The notes under the pieces were generated by a model. It was given only the letters and a program-made list of their open reading frames with translations, was not told the origin of the DNA and did no database searches. The position numbers and the translations under genes are program-made. Shown one piece after another: positions 1 through 7,316 of a DNA stretch of 13,571 nt. The first letter of the stretch is position 1. Each line of letters opens with the position of its first letter. The stretch is from Chryseobacterium gleum (lineage in GTDB: Bacteria; Bacteroidota; Bacteroidia; Flavobacteriales_D; Crocinitomicaceae), in contig CALPUT020000034.1 in assembly GCA_943326825.2 (NCBI GenBank), positions 1 through 13,571 of the forward strand, in the 5' to 3' direction.

Positions 1-591
1 GCAGATGGAGTGGTGATTCAAGAATCAAGTTCGATTGCTCTTGCAAATGGAATGAATATGGATGTTTTATTTGATCAATTAGATTCGATTAAAAATAAAG
101 TTCAGATTCCATTGGTTTTGATGGGGTATTTGAATCCAGTTTTGCAATATGGATTGGAGAAGTTTTTAAAACGATCTAAGGATTTAAAAATAGCTTCTAT
201 CATTTTACCTGATTTGAGTATTGAAATTTATGAGCGTTTTTATAAAAAGTTATTCGAGAAATATGATGTGCCAATGACTTTTTTAATAACTCCAACAACT
301 TCGACTGAACGAATTGATAAAGTTGTCAACGCATCTTCTAAAAGCTTCGTTTATTTGGTTTCACAAACGAGTATAACAGGAAAAAAACAAGCATTGGATT
401 CAAGTCTATTTGAGCGTTATTCTGAAATAAAGCAATTGTGTAAAAATGTTCCTGTTATGCTTGGATTTGGAATTTCCACAAAAGAAGATGTTGAAAATGC
501 ACATCAATCTTGCGATGGAGCAATTATTGGATCAGCTTATATTCGAAGTTTGATGGATGAAAAGGATTTATTAGCAGAATTGGTGCAATGA
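1..591 (+). CDS. trpA: Tryptophan synthase alpha subunit, 5'-truncated by the window edge
   Basis: TrpA cleaves indole-3-glycerol phosphate to indole and glyceraldehyde 3-phosphate and channels indole to TrpB. 196 residues are visible; the family usually has about 260, so some 55-65 N-terminal residues, including the catalytic Glu, lie left of the window. The reading frame is open from base 1 and starts ADGVVIQ, the family's ADGPxIQ motif; its Asp (visible residue 2) corresponds to the second catalytic acid, Asp60 of the Salmonella enzyme. The phosphate-binding loops follow: SITGKK, MLGFGIST and GAIIGSAYIR near the C-terminus. The first GTG inside the window (base 10) is not the start, because homology continues upstream of it. 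The stop is TGA. The rest of a trp operon would be expected upstream but is not visible. The convergent tsaB stop lies only 28 bp downstream. Confidence 0.95.
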   Translation, partial: ADGVVIQESSSIALANGMNMDVLFDQLDSIKNKVQIPLVLMGYLNPVLQYGLEKFLKRSKDLKIASIILPDLSIEIYERFYKKLFEKYDVPMTFLITPTTSTERIDKVVNASSKSFVYLVSQTSITGKKQALDSSLFERYSEIKQLCKNVPVMLGFGISTKEDVENAHQSCDGAIIGSAYIRSLMDEKDLLAELVQ

Positions 592-619
592 TATTATTAG
601 TCCAAAAACAACTAGATGT

Positions 620-1291
620 TTAAGCTTTTTTTGGAGCATTAATAATAAAGTCCTTTAAATAATAGGGTTCAAAATAAGCGACATCTTCAAATTCTTTGTA
701 TGTGAATTTTTGAAATGCTAAATCAACTTGACCAATTGCTGAAGAATGAATTGTTAAATCAGCAGTACAATTTCTAGCTTTCCAAATTTCTGCTAGTTTT
801 TCAGCGCCATCTCCAAAATATATAAAAGGTTCAAATTCAGCATATGAATTTTCATCTAAAATATCAGCTGAAATTGGTTTTATCAATTCGTCTTTTGAAT
901 TAAAAATAGATGCATAAACTTCCATTCTTCTAGCGTCAATTAAAGGACATAAATTAATGTTTGAATGTTTTGATTTTGCAATTTCTTTTAATGAGGTTAG
1001 AGCATCAATAGCAATTAAAGGTATGTTTAAAGCGTAACATAATCCTTTTGCACAAGAAACGCCAATTCTTAATCCAGTATATGATCCTGGTCCTGAGGCA
1101 ACCGAAACAGCGCTTAATTGATTTGGTTTAATGTTTTCTTTTCCAAGAACTTCTTCAATAAATAAAGTTAAATTTTCTCCATGCGAATAGCCATCTTCTT
1201 GATTTTCTTTTAAAGAAACAAGTTTTCCATTTTTTGATAATGCAACAGAACAAACTTTTGTAGCTGATTCAATATGAAGAATATAAGTCAT
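620..1291 (-). CDS. tsaB: tRNA N6-threonylcarbamoyladenosine (t6A) biosynthesis protein TsaB
   Basis: TsaB is the non-catalytic partner of TsaD in the cytoplasmic complex, with TsaE, that places t6A at position 37 of ANN-decoding tRNAs. The protein has 223 residues, normal for the family. It begins with the ASKHA-fold strand ILHIESATKVCSVAL and carries the diagnostic block SVASGPGSYTGLRIG at about residues 63-77, followed by KGLCYALNIPLIAIDALTSL. The ATG directly follows the TAA of the upstream response regulator gene with no intervening base, so the two are almost certainly co-transcribed and may be translationally coupled. It converges with trpA, and no hairpin terminator is visible in the 28-bp gap. 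Confidence 0.95.
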   Translation of the reverse strand: MTYILHIESATKVCSVALSKNGKLVSLKENQEDGYSHGENLTLFIEEVLGKENIKPNQLSAVSVASGPGSYTGLRIGVSCAKGLCYALNIPLIAIDALTSLKEIAKSKHSNINLCPLIDARRMEVYASIFNSKDELIKPISADILDENSYAEFEPFIYFGDGAEKLAEIWKARNCTADLTIHSSAIGQVDLAFQKFTYKEFEDVAYFEPYYLKDFIINAPKKA

Positions 1292-1987
1292 TTATTTTTC
1301 TGTAATTTCTAATTTAAATCCAACGCCATGTATATTCAAAATTTGAATTGATTCATCTTCTTGAAAATATTTTCTCAATTTAGTGATAAATACATCCAAA
1401 CTTCTACCAACAAAATAATCATCTTGTCCCCAAACAGCATTTAATACTGTTTCTCTAGGTACAACTTGATTTTTAAATTTAAGTAAAACTTTTAATATTT
1501 GAGCTTCTTTTTTAGTCAGCGATTTATTGAAATTATTGCTTTTTAATGTATAGTTTTCAGAATCAAATTTATAAGTTCCTAAATGAACTAATGTTTCTAT
1601 TTCTATTATTTCAGTTTGAACGTTTACTCTTTTTAGTAAAGCTTTAACTCGTAATTGTAATTCCTCAACACCGAATGGTTTTGTTAAATAATCATCTCCA
1701 CCAGATTTAAAGCCTTCCACTTTATCTTCAATCATGGATTTAGCCGATAAAAATAAGATGGGGATATCAGAATTTAATTTTCTTACATCTTTTGCTAATG
1801 AAAAACCATCTTTTTTAGGCATCATTACATCAAAAATGCACAAATGAAATATTTCATCATTAAACTTTTTGTATGCCTCAGCACCATCTCTACAAAGAGC
1901 AACTTGATAACCATCAGATTTTAGTTGGTCAGAAATCATAAACCCTAAACTAGAATCATCTTCAGCAAGCAAAATCTTAATCTTCAT
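1292..1987 (-). CDS. OmpR-family response regulator, RprY-like
   Basis: This is a 231-residue two-component response regulator. The N-terminal receiver domain (about residues 4-120) has the acidic pair D10/D11, the phospho-acceptor D53 in FDVMMPKKDGF, the switch residues S81 and Y100, and K103 in LTKPF. After a linker, a winged-helix DNA-binding domain (about 135-228) has the pattern SLTKKEAQIL...VLNAVWG...SLDVFITKLRKYF...NIHGVGFKL. The sequence KIKILLAEDD followed by DVMMPKKDGF resembles Bacteroides RprY. All phosphorylation residues are present, so it looks functional. No sensor kinase gene is adjacent: upstream lies a 447-bp non-coding region and downstream tsaB abuts it. Its start lacks a visible Shine-Dalgarno sequence. 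Assignment to the RprY subgroup is an inference from sequence resemblance; its target genes cannot be told from the sequence. Confidence 0.93.
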   Translation of the reverse strand: MKIKILLAEDDSSLGFMISDQLKSDGYQVALCRDGAEAYKKFNDEIFHLCIFDVMMPKKDGFSLAKDVRKLNSDIPILFLSAKSMIEDKVEGFKSGGDDYLTKPFGVEELQLRVKALLKRVNVQTEIIEIETLVHLGTYKFDSENYTLKSNNFNKSLTKKEAQILKVLLKFKNQVVPRETVLNAVWGQDDYFVGRSLDVFITKLRKYFQEDESIQILNIHGVGFKLEITEK

Positions 1988-2088
1988 GGTTCAAATATTT
2001 AATAATTATTCAAATAAATAAAGATTTAATTGAATACTATATTTAAATGATAAAATTAACGATTATATAACAATTTTAGCTTAAATAA

Positions 2089-2122
2089 ATAAGAGTCTTG
2101 AACTGGCGTCCAAAACTCTTAT
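2089..2122 (-). other. Hairpin in candidate leader RNA or small RNA
   Basis: The inverted repeat ATAAGAGT (2089-2096) and ACTCTTAT (2115-2122) encloses 18 nt, which contain a further inner TTG/CAA pairing (2098-2100 with 2111-2113) after one mismatch. Read on the minus strand, the hairpin is followed by TTATTTAAG, a weak U-rich tail. It lies just downstream of a minus-strand promoter-like box, so it could act as an attenuator in the regulator-tsaB leader or as the 3' end of a short RNA of about 65-75 nt. The structure is visible; the RNA is inferred. Confidence 0.4.
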
Positions 2123-2159
2123 CAACTAATCAACCTAACCTAACCTACTACTACTTCAA

Positions 2160-2167
2160 CAAATCTA
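2160..2167 (-). promoter_or_regulatory. -7 promoter element upstream of the RprY-like gene
   Basis: The minus strand reads TAGATTTG, a perfect match to the Bacteroidota -7 consensus TAnnTTTG. No good TTTG -33 element is present at the usual distance; the nearest resemblance is TTTTCGG near 2189-2195. Transcription would start near 2155, leaving a leader of about 165 nt before the response regulator ATG. Confidence 0.45.
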
Positions 2168-2393
2168 GTAAAAAAAATAATAAGGTTTTCCGAAAATTTT
2201 TAGTTTTTTTAGTTTTCTTAAATTGTTACTTTAATAGATTATTATAAAATTTATCTTTTTAAAAGCTTAACTGTTCTATTATTTTTTTTAAAGTATTGTA
2301 AATCAATTAAAGTTTATCTATAGTCAATTAATTCGATCAAGTTGTAATTTGGATTATTCAAATAATTTATAGTTAGGCATCCAATATTATCAT

Positions 2394-2401
2394 TAATTTT
2401 G
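2394..2401 (+). promoter_or_regulatory. -7 promoter element of the PhoB-like regulator gene
   Basis: TAATTTTG matches TAnnTTTG exactly and lies 33 bp before the ATG, predicting an untranslated leader of roughly 25-30 nt. The -33 region is weak (TTAG at 2373-2376). Confidence 0.5.
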
Positions 2402-2434
2402 TTTACATTGTGGTAACATTAAATAATTAATAAA

Positions 2435-3118
2435 ATGGTTTCAATTCTTATAATTGACGACGAAGATGATATCAGAGATATTCTAAAATACAATCTTGAA
2501 AAGGAAGGTTTTTATATAAGAGTTGCTTCAAATGGTGAACAAGGTCTTAAATTGATTCAACAATCAATTCCAGATCTAATTATTCTTGATGTTATGATGC
2601 CAGGAATGGATGGAATTGAAGTATGTGAGGCAATAAGAAATAATGCTGAATTTAATAAGATTTTAATTTGTTTATTGACAGCTAGAAACGAAGATTATAG
2701 TCAAATTGCTGGTTTAAATGCTGGTGCTGATGATTATGTTGCAAAACCAATTAAGCCGAAAGTACTTGTTAGTAGAATTAATGCACTTTTAAGAAGAAAA
2801 GGTAAAATTGAGCTTTCTAATACTTCTAAAACTTCGGATTTAATTATTAATCGTGAAAAATATTTAATAGAGAAAAATGGAGAGGTGATTCATTTGCCTC
2901 GCAAAGAATTTGAATTACTTGCTCTATTAGCTTCACGTCCACATTCAGTTTTTGAAAGAGATGTAATATTAGAAAGTGTTTGGGGAACTGATATTATTGT
3001 TGGTGATAGAACAATTGATGTTCATATTCGAAAACTGAGAGAGAAAATAGGTGATAATTATATTAAAACAGTGAAAGGAGTTGGTTATAAGTTTACTGAT
3101 TCAGATGAAGCAAATTAA
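2435..3118 (+). CDS. OmpR/PhoB-family response regulator
   Basis: This is a 227-residue DNA-binding response regulator. The receiver domain (about 3-118) has D8/D9, the phospho-acceptor D52 in LDVMMPGMDG, T82, Y101 and K104 in VAKPIKP, so all phosphotransfer residues are present. The C-terminal winged helix (about 130-223) shows LPRKEFELLALLASRP, VILESVWGTD, the recognition-helix region RTIDVHIRKLREKIG and TVKGVGYKF. It resembles the PhoB-like regulators that in many Flavobacteriales are followed by a membrane kinase gene, but here a strong terminator and the convergent secA follow at once, so no partner kinase is adjacent. The ATG is preceded by an AT-rich stretch without a Shine-Dalgarno sequence. 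Ligand, kinase and regulon cannot be inferred. Confidence 0.94.
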   Translation: MVSILIIDDEDDIRDILKYNLEKEGFYIRVASNGEQGLKLIQQSIPDLIILDVMMPGMDGIEVCEAIRNNAEFNKILICLLTARNEDYSQIAGLNAGADDYVAKPIKPKVLVSRINALLRRKGKIELSNTSKTSDLIINREKYLIEKNGEVIHLPRKEFELLALLASRPHSVFERDVILESVWGTDIIVGDRTIDVHIRKLREKIGDNYIKTVKGVGYKFTDSDEAN

Positions 3119-3134
3119 TTGAACTAATAAAAAA

Positions 3135-3182
3135 TACATTGAAAAAAAAATCCCACTTTTGTGGGATTTTTTTTTCAATGTA
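3135..3182. terminator. Bidirectional intrinsic terminator between convergent genes
   Basis: This is a perfect 22-bp inverted repeat (3135-3156 and 3161-3182) with a TTTT loop. Each arm has a TCCCAC/GTGGGA core, then nine A/T pairs, then an outer TACATTG/CAATGTA segment. On both strands the core stem is followed by nine T, so it should stop transcription from the response regulator gene and from secA. It ends one base before the secA stop codon. Confidence 0.92.
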
Positions 3183-3183
3183 C

Positions 3184-6100
3184 TTATTTGCCGTGACATT
3201 GTTTATACTTCTTACCGCTTCCACAAGGACATAAATCATTTCGATTTATTTTCGGATCAGCAATGACTGGTTGTTGTTTCTCTAATGTTTGAGTTGAGTT
3301 CATCATTGCTTGCTCATAACCTTCGCTACCTTGAAATTGAGGAGCTTTAGTTGAGCTTGTATTTGATGTGTTTCCACTGTTAATTTGAGCTTTTTTATAA
3401 TGATCTTCGCGAGAAATTTCTTTATTCGTACTTTGAATTTCTTGTTCAACAGGGATATCTACTTTAATCAAGAATTCAGTAGTTTCAGCATTCATTCTCG
3501 TCATCATGTTTTTGAATAATTCGAATGATTCTAATTTATATACTAATAAAGGATCTTTTTGTTCGTACTGAGCATTATTTACAGCTGAACGTAAATCATC
3601 CATTTCTCTTAAATGTTCTTTCCATTCGTTGTCGATCATTCCAAGCGTAATTTGCTTTTCATATTCTCTGTAAATATTTATACCTCCTGTTTTGTATGTT
3701 TCTTCAAGATTCAAAATCATCTTGATTGCTCTTTTCCCATCAGTCAATTCAAAAACAATATTCTGATATTGATTTGACATTGTTTCGTAAACATGTTTAA
3801 CTTGAGGAAATGCTTTTTGAGCAATTTTTTCATTTTTACGATCGTAATGGGCTCTAACTTCAGCGTAAACTTTTTCAGTTAATTCGTGTTTTGTAATCAT
3901 TTTGAATTCCTCTTCAGTTACTGGTGCTTGAATTCCAACAACTCTTAATAATTCATTTTCAAAATCATTGAAATCATTTGTTCCATTGAATGAATGTGAA
4001 ATAGTATCGCAAATATCATAGAACATATTATCAATATCTAAATCTAAACGATCTCCAAATAAAGCATTGTGACGTTTTTTGTAAACAGCTTTTCTTTGAG
4101 CGTTCATAACGTCATCGTATTCCAATAAACGCTTACGCATTCCGAAGTTGTTTTCTTCTACTTTTTTCTGAGCTCTTTCGATTGATTTAGAAACCATACC
4201 GTGGGTAATAACTTCACCCTCTTTTAAGCCCATTCTATCCATTAATTTAGCAATACGTTCTGACCCGAATTTGCGCATCAAATCATCTTCTAAACAAACG
4301 AAAAACTGAGATGAACCTGGATCTCCTTGACGACCAGAACGTCCTCTCAACTGTCTATCTACACGTCTTGAATCATGTCTTTCTGTACCGATAATTGCTA
4401 AACCTCCTGCTTCTTTTACTCCTCCTCCAAGTTTGATATCTGTTCCACGACCAGCCATGTTTGTAGCAATAGTAACCGCTCCAGCTTTACCCGCATCAGC
4501 AACAATTTCTGCTTCTTTTTGGTGATATTTTGCATTCAATACTTGGTGATCAATTCCTTTCATTTTAAGCATTCTACTTAATAATTCAGAAATCTCTACT
4601 GTTGTTGTACCAACCAATACAGGACGTCCTTCCTCTGTTAATTTTTCAATTTCTATAATGACAGCATTGTATTTTTCTCTAGCAGTTTTAAATACTAAAT
4701 CGTGTTGATCTTTTCTTACAACATTTCTATGAGGAGGAATTACGATAACATCTAAGTTATAAATATCCCAAAATTCTTTTGCTTCTGTTTCTGCTGTCCC
4801 AGTCATACCAGCTAATTTGTGGTACATTCTGAAATAATTCTGAAGTGTAATTGTTGCATACGTTTGAGTAGCAGCTTCAACTTGAACATTTTCTTTAGCT
4901 TCAATCGCTTGGTGTAATCCGTCAGAATAACGACGACCTTCCATCACACGACCAGTTTGCTCATCTACTAATTTTATTTTTCCATCCATTATGATGTACT
5001 CAATTTCTTTTTCGAAAAGCGTATAAGCTTTTAATAATTGGCTAACAGAGTGAATACGTTCAGATTTGATACTATATTCTCTAATCAACTGATCTTTACG
5101 TTCAACAAACGTTTCTTGTTCAAGTTTTTCTTTTTGAAGATTTGCAATCTCTAATCCAATATCTGGCATGATGAAGAAAGTACGATCATCTTTTCCTGAA
5201 ATTAAATCAATTCCTTTATCAGTTAATTCAATTGTATTGTTTTTCTCATCGATAACAAAAAATAATTCTACATCGATTTTTTTCATGTTTTTACTTTGAT
5301 CTTGCATGTAGTAATTTTCTACTTTTTGCAAGTGAGCTCTAATTCCTGGTTCAGAAAGGAATTTTATTAATGCTTTATTTCTAGGTAAACCTCTATGAGC
5401 TCTTAACAATGCAATTCCACCATCTTCCAATGCTTGTTTTGAATCTTTGCTATTATCTCCAGGAGAATTAATAACATTCAATAATCTTTTAGCATCTGTC
5501 AAACATTGAGTAACATATTGTCTTTGTGCTGCAACTACATTTTCAACTCTTGGTTTTAATTGGTAAAACTCATGTTCATCGCCTCTTGGAGTTGGACCTG
5601 AAATAATCAAAGGAGTTCTTGCATCATCAATTAATACTGAATCGACCTCATCGACAATTGCAAAATGGTGTTTACGTTGAACTAAATCTTCAACATTACT
5701 TGACATATTATCTCTCAAGTAATCGAAACCAAATTCATTGTTAGTACCAAAAGTAATATCCGCTAAATAAGCATTTCTTCTTGCTTCAGAATTTGGGGTA
5801 TGTTTATCAATACAGTCAACAGTTAATCCATGGAATTGGTACAAAGGCCCCATCCACTCAGAGTCACGTTTTGCTAAGTAATCATTAACAGTTACTAAGT
5901 GCACTCCTTTTCCTGAAAGTGCATTTAAATAGACAGGTAAAGTCGCTACTAATGTTTTTCCTTCACCCGTTTGCATCTCAGCGATATTGCCTTGATGAAT
6001 TACGGCACCACCCATTAACTGAACATCGTAATGAACCATTTTCCATTCAACGTCTGTTCCAGCAGCAGTCCATTTGCTTAACCAAGTTGCTTTATCTCCT

Positions 6101-6546
6101 TCGATGATAATACCATCTTTTTTCTTTGCTAAATCTCTATCAAAATCTAGAGCTGTAACTTCTAATTTTCCATTTTCAGCCCATCTTCTTGAAGTTTCTT
6201 TTAATATAGCAAACGCTTCAGAAAGAATAGAATCTAATACTTCCTCAATTTTTTGATCTATATCTTTTTTAAGAGCATCTATTTTCTCGAAAATCACTTC
6301 TTTATCTTGAACTAAAGTTGAAGCATCATTTGCTTTCGCTTCTAATTCTTTTACTTGATCTTCTAAAGTTTGTGTTCCGTCAATTACTAATTTTTGAAAA
6401 TAATATGTTTTTTCACGTAATTGATCATCAGTCAAAGATTTGAATGATGCGTAAAATTCATTTGATTTATCGATGTATGGTTGGTATTTTTTACGATCGT
6501 TTAAAGATTTATCACCAAATAATTTTTTTAATATTCCTTGTATCAT
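3184..6546 (-). CDS. secA: Protein translocase ATPase subunit SecA
   Basis: SecA is the ATP-driven motor that pushes unfolded preproteins through SecYEG. The 1120 residues exceed the roughly 840-900 of Proteobacteria and Firmicutes, as is usual in Bacteroidota. In order: Walker A MQTGEGKT (191-198), DEVD Walker B (299-302) in the block VDEVDSVLIDDARTPLIISG, a preprotein cross-linking region enlarged by inserted helices (about 315-510), ATNMAGRGTD (694-703), the arginine-finger motif RGRSGRQGDPG (734-744), then helical scaffold and wing domains. A low-complexity Ser/Thr/Asn/Gln linker (about 1040-1095) leads to the zinc-binding SEC-C tail with C1106, C1108, C1117 and H1118. An N-terminal helical, Lys/Glu-rich insertion spans about 57-105. 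No motif residue is missing. The gene has its own promoter-like box and a strong terminator, so it may be monocistronic. Confidence 0.98.
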   Translation of the reverse strand: MIQGILKKLFGDKSLNDRKKYQPYIDKSNEFYASFKSLTDDQLREKTYYFQKLVIDGTQTLEDQVKELEAKANDASTLVQDKEVIFEKIDALKKDIDQKIEEVLDSILSEAFAILKETSRRWAENGKLEVTALDFDRDLAKKKDGIIIEGDKATWLSKWTAAGTDVEWKMVHYDVQLMGGAVIHQGNIAEMQTGEGKTLVATLPVYLNALSGKGVHLVTVNDYLAKRDSEWMGPLYQFHGLTVDCIDKHTPNSEARRNAYLADITFGTNNEFGFDYLRDNMSSNVEDLVQRKHHFAIVDEVDSVLIDDARTPLIISGPTPRGDEHEFYQLKPRVENVVAAQRQYVTQCLTDAKRLLNVINSPGDNSKDSKQALEDGGIALLRAHRGLPRNKALIKFLSEPGIRAHLQKVENYYMQDQSKNMKKIDVELFFVIDEKNNTIELTDKGIDLISGKDDRTFFIMPDIGLEIANLQKEKLEQETFVERKDQLIREYSIKSERIHSVSQLLKAYTLFEKEIEYIIMDGKIKLVDEQTGRVMEGRRYSDGLHQAIEAKENVQVEAATQTYATITLQNYFRMYHKLAGMTGTAETEAKEFWDIYNLDVIVIPPHRNVVRKDQHDLVFKTAREKYNAVIIEIEKLTEEGRPVLVGTTTVEISELLSRMLKMKGIDHQVLNAKYHQKEAEIVADAGKAGAVTIATNMAGRGTDIKLGGGVKEAGGLAIIGTERHDSRRVDRQLRGRSGRQGDPGSSQFFVCLEDDLMRKFGSERIAKLMDRMGLKEGEVITHGMVSKSIERAQKKVEENNFGMRKRLLEYDDVMNAQRKAVYKKRHNALFGDRLDLDIDNMFYDICDTISHSFNGTNDFNDFENELLRVVGIQAPVTEEEFKMITKHELTEKVYAEVRAHYDRKNEKIAQKAFPQVKHVYETMSNQYQNIVFELTDGKRAIKMILNLEETYKTGGINIYREYEKQITLGMIDNEWKEHLREMDDLRSAVNNAQYEQKDPLLVYKLESFELFKNMMTRMNAETTEFLIKVDIPVEQEIQSTNKEISREDHYKKAQINSGNTSNTSSTKAPQFQGSEGYEQAMMNSTQTLEKQQPVIADPKINRNDLCPCGSGKKYKQCHGK

Positions 6547-6571
6547 ATCTGTTTAACAGTTTTTATAGCTT

Positions 6572-6579
6572 CAAAAATA
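6572..6579 (-). promoter_or_regulatory. Candidate -7 element for secA
   Basis: The minus strand reads TATTTTTG, fitting TAnnTTTG, 25 bp before the secA ATG. A TTTG (rc of 6604-6607) lies 24 bp further upstream, slightly longer than the usual spacing. In such AT-rich DNA a chance match is possible. Confidence 0.4.
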
Positions 6580-6679
6580 GCTTAAATTTCTAATAGTATA
6601 ACGCAAAATCACGTCTTTAATTCCCTATTTCTATCGAAAATTGTTCCAAGAACTATAATATGTCAATTTGGCAGCTAAA

Positions 6680-7198
6680 TTATTTACCTAAAAGTGTTTT
6701 AAACTCTTCTTTTCCTTCTATTGTTAACTTTAAATTATTAATCAAAAGTAAAGCTCGATCTAATCTTTTTTCAGAACTTTTTACTTGAATTATGTAATAA
6801 ATAATATATCGTTGCATTCCATGTTTTAGCAATTCAAAACGACGATTTCCTTCAATATCTTGTTTCAATAATTCTGCTAATTCTTCTGGGACATCAAATC
6901 CATATTCAGATGTGTCTAGTTTGAGAGAAACATTTACTTTATCCTTTAAATGAACAGAAAGTTGTTTCATTCTTGCAGTTGAAAGAGTGATGTAACCCAT
7001 TCCGTCTCCAAGTGCAACAATTCCGCCTTGCCAATTTATTTGATTGTTAATTGTGATGACTAACCGATGATTCAATTTCCCTTTCTCAAATTTTCCATTT
7101 AATTGACTGATTATTTCTGCTGGAACTTTGATGTAAAAAAGTTTCAATTTATCTAATCTATGAATTTCAGAATTATATTTTATTTGATTTTCTATCAT
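6680..7198 (-). CDS. DUF1905 / YdeI-OmdA-domain protein of unknown function
   Basis: The 172-residue cytoplasmic protein has no signal peptide or membrane segment. The N-terminal part (about 8-95, with WQGGIVALGDGMGYITL and LKDKVNVSL) fits the small beta-barrel DUF1905 family. The C-terminal part (about 100-165, with VPEELAELL, RRFELLKHGMQRYIIYYI and a Lys/Arg-rich helix) fits the 'bacteriocin-protection, YdeI/OmpD-associated' family. This two-domain order is known in Bacteroidota; the biochemical role is not established, and the 'bacteriocin protection' name comes from a distant relative, so it should not be read as function. It lies upstream of secA on the same strand, 133 bp apart, and secA has a candidate promoter in that gap. 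It is divergent from the hydrolase gene on the right. Confidence 0.75.
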   Translation of the reverse strand: MIENQIKYNSEIHRLDKLKLFYIKVPAEIISQLNGKFEKGKLNHRLVITINNQINWQGGIVALGDGMGYITLSTARMKQLSVHLKDKVNVSLKLDTSEYGFDVPEELAELLKQDIEGNRRFELLKHGMQRYIIYYIIQVKSSEKRLDRALLLINNLKLTIEGKEEFKTLLGK

Positions 7199-7288
7199 CT
7201 TATTTAACTATTTCAATGGCTAAAAATACATAACCATTTTTTCTTATTCTTAATTCATTAAAATAAATTCAATATGTGAAATTTAATG

Positions 7289-7296
7289 TAATTTTG
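7289..7296 (+). promoter_or_regulatory. -7 promoter element of the FAH-family gene
   Basis: TAATTTTG matches TAnnTTTG exactly, 20 bp before the ATG, giving a short leader of about 12-15 nt. No clear TTTG is seen at -33. Confidence 0.5.
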
Positions 7297-7316
7297 TTGA
7301 ATTAAAAGATTCGAAA

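Larger units (their letters stand above)
1988..2434. other. 447-bp gap between divergent response regulator genes
   Basis: No credible protein gene was found in this stretch. It is very AT-rich. On the minus strand it holds a perfect TAnnTTTG box (2167-2160), then a tract without any C (2167-2109) containing three AGT and three AGGTT units, then an imperfect hairpin (2122-2089). On the plus strand a TAnnTTTG box at 2394-2401 sits upstream of the PhoB-like gene. The middle part (about 2170-2390) is poly-A/T-rich with nothing further recognisable. Confidence 0.7.

Noticed and set aside
592..619. Terminator between convergent trpA and tsaB
   Set aside because: The 28-bp gap has no inverted repeat with a credible stem.
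2349..2361. Imperfect palindrome TTGGATTATTCAA upstream of the PhoB-like gene as a regulator operator
   Set aside because: One mismatch, no second half-site at the 10-11 bp spacing typical of OmpR/PhoB direct repeats, very AT-rich context.
5919..6256. Two plus-strand open frames of about 60 codons opposite secA
   Set aside because: They lie wholly inside the conserved ATPase-coding part of secA and resemble no protein; chance antisense frames.
6549..6559. Perfect 11-bp palindrome CTGTTTAACAG just before the secA start
   Set aside because: Only 5 bp per arm, expected by chance in a window of this size; no second copy seen nearby.
6661..6673. TGTCAATTTGGCA, resembling part of a sigma-54 -24 region or a dyad regulator site
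   Set aside because: No TTGC-type -12 element follows at the right spacing on either strand, and the dyad is imperfect.
6680..7198. Bacteriocin-resistance or defence function for the YdeI/OmdA-domain protein
   Set aside because: The family label derives from distant relatives; neither residues nor neighbours point to defence.
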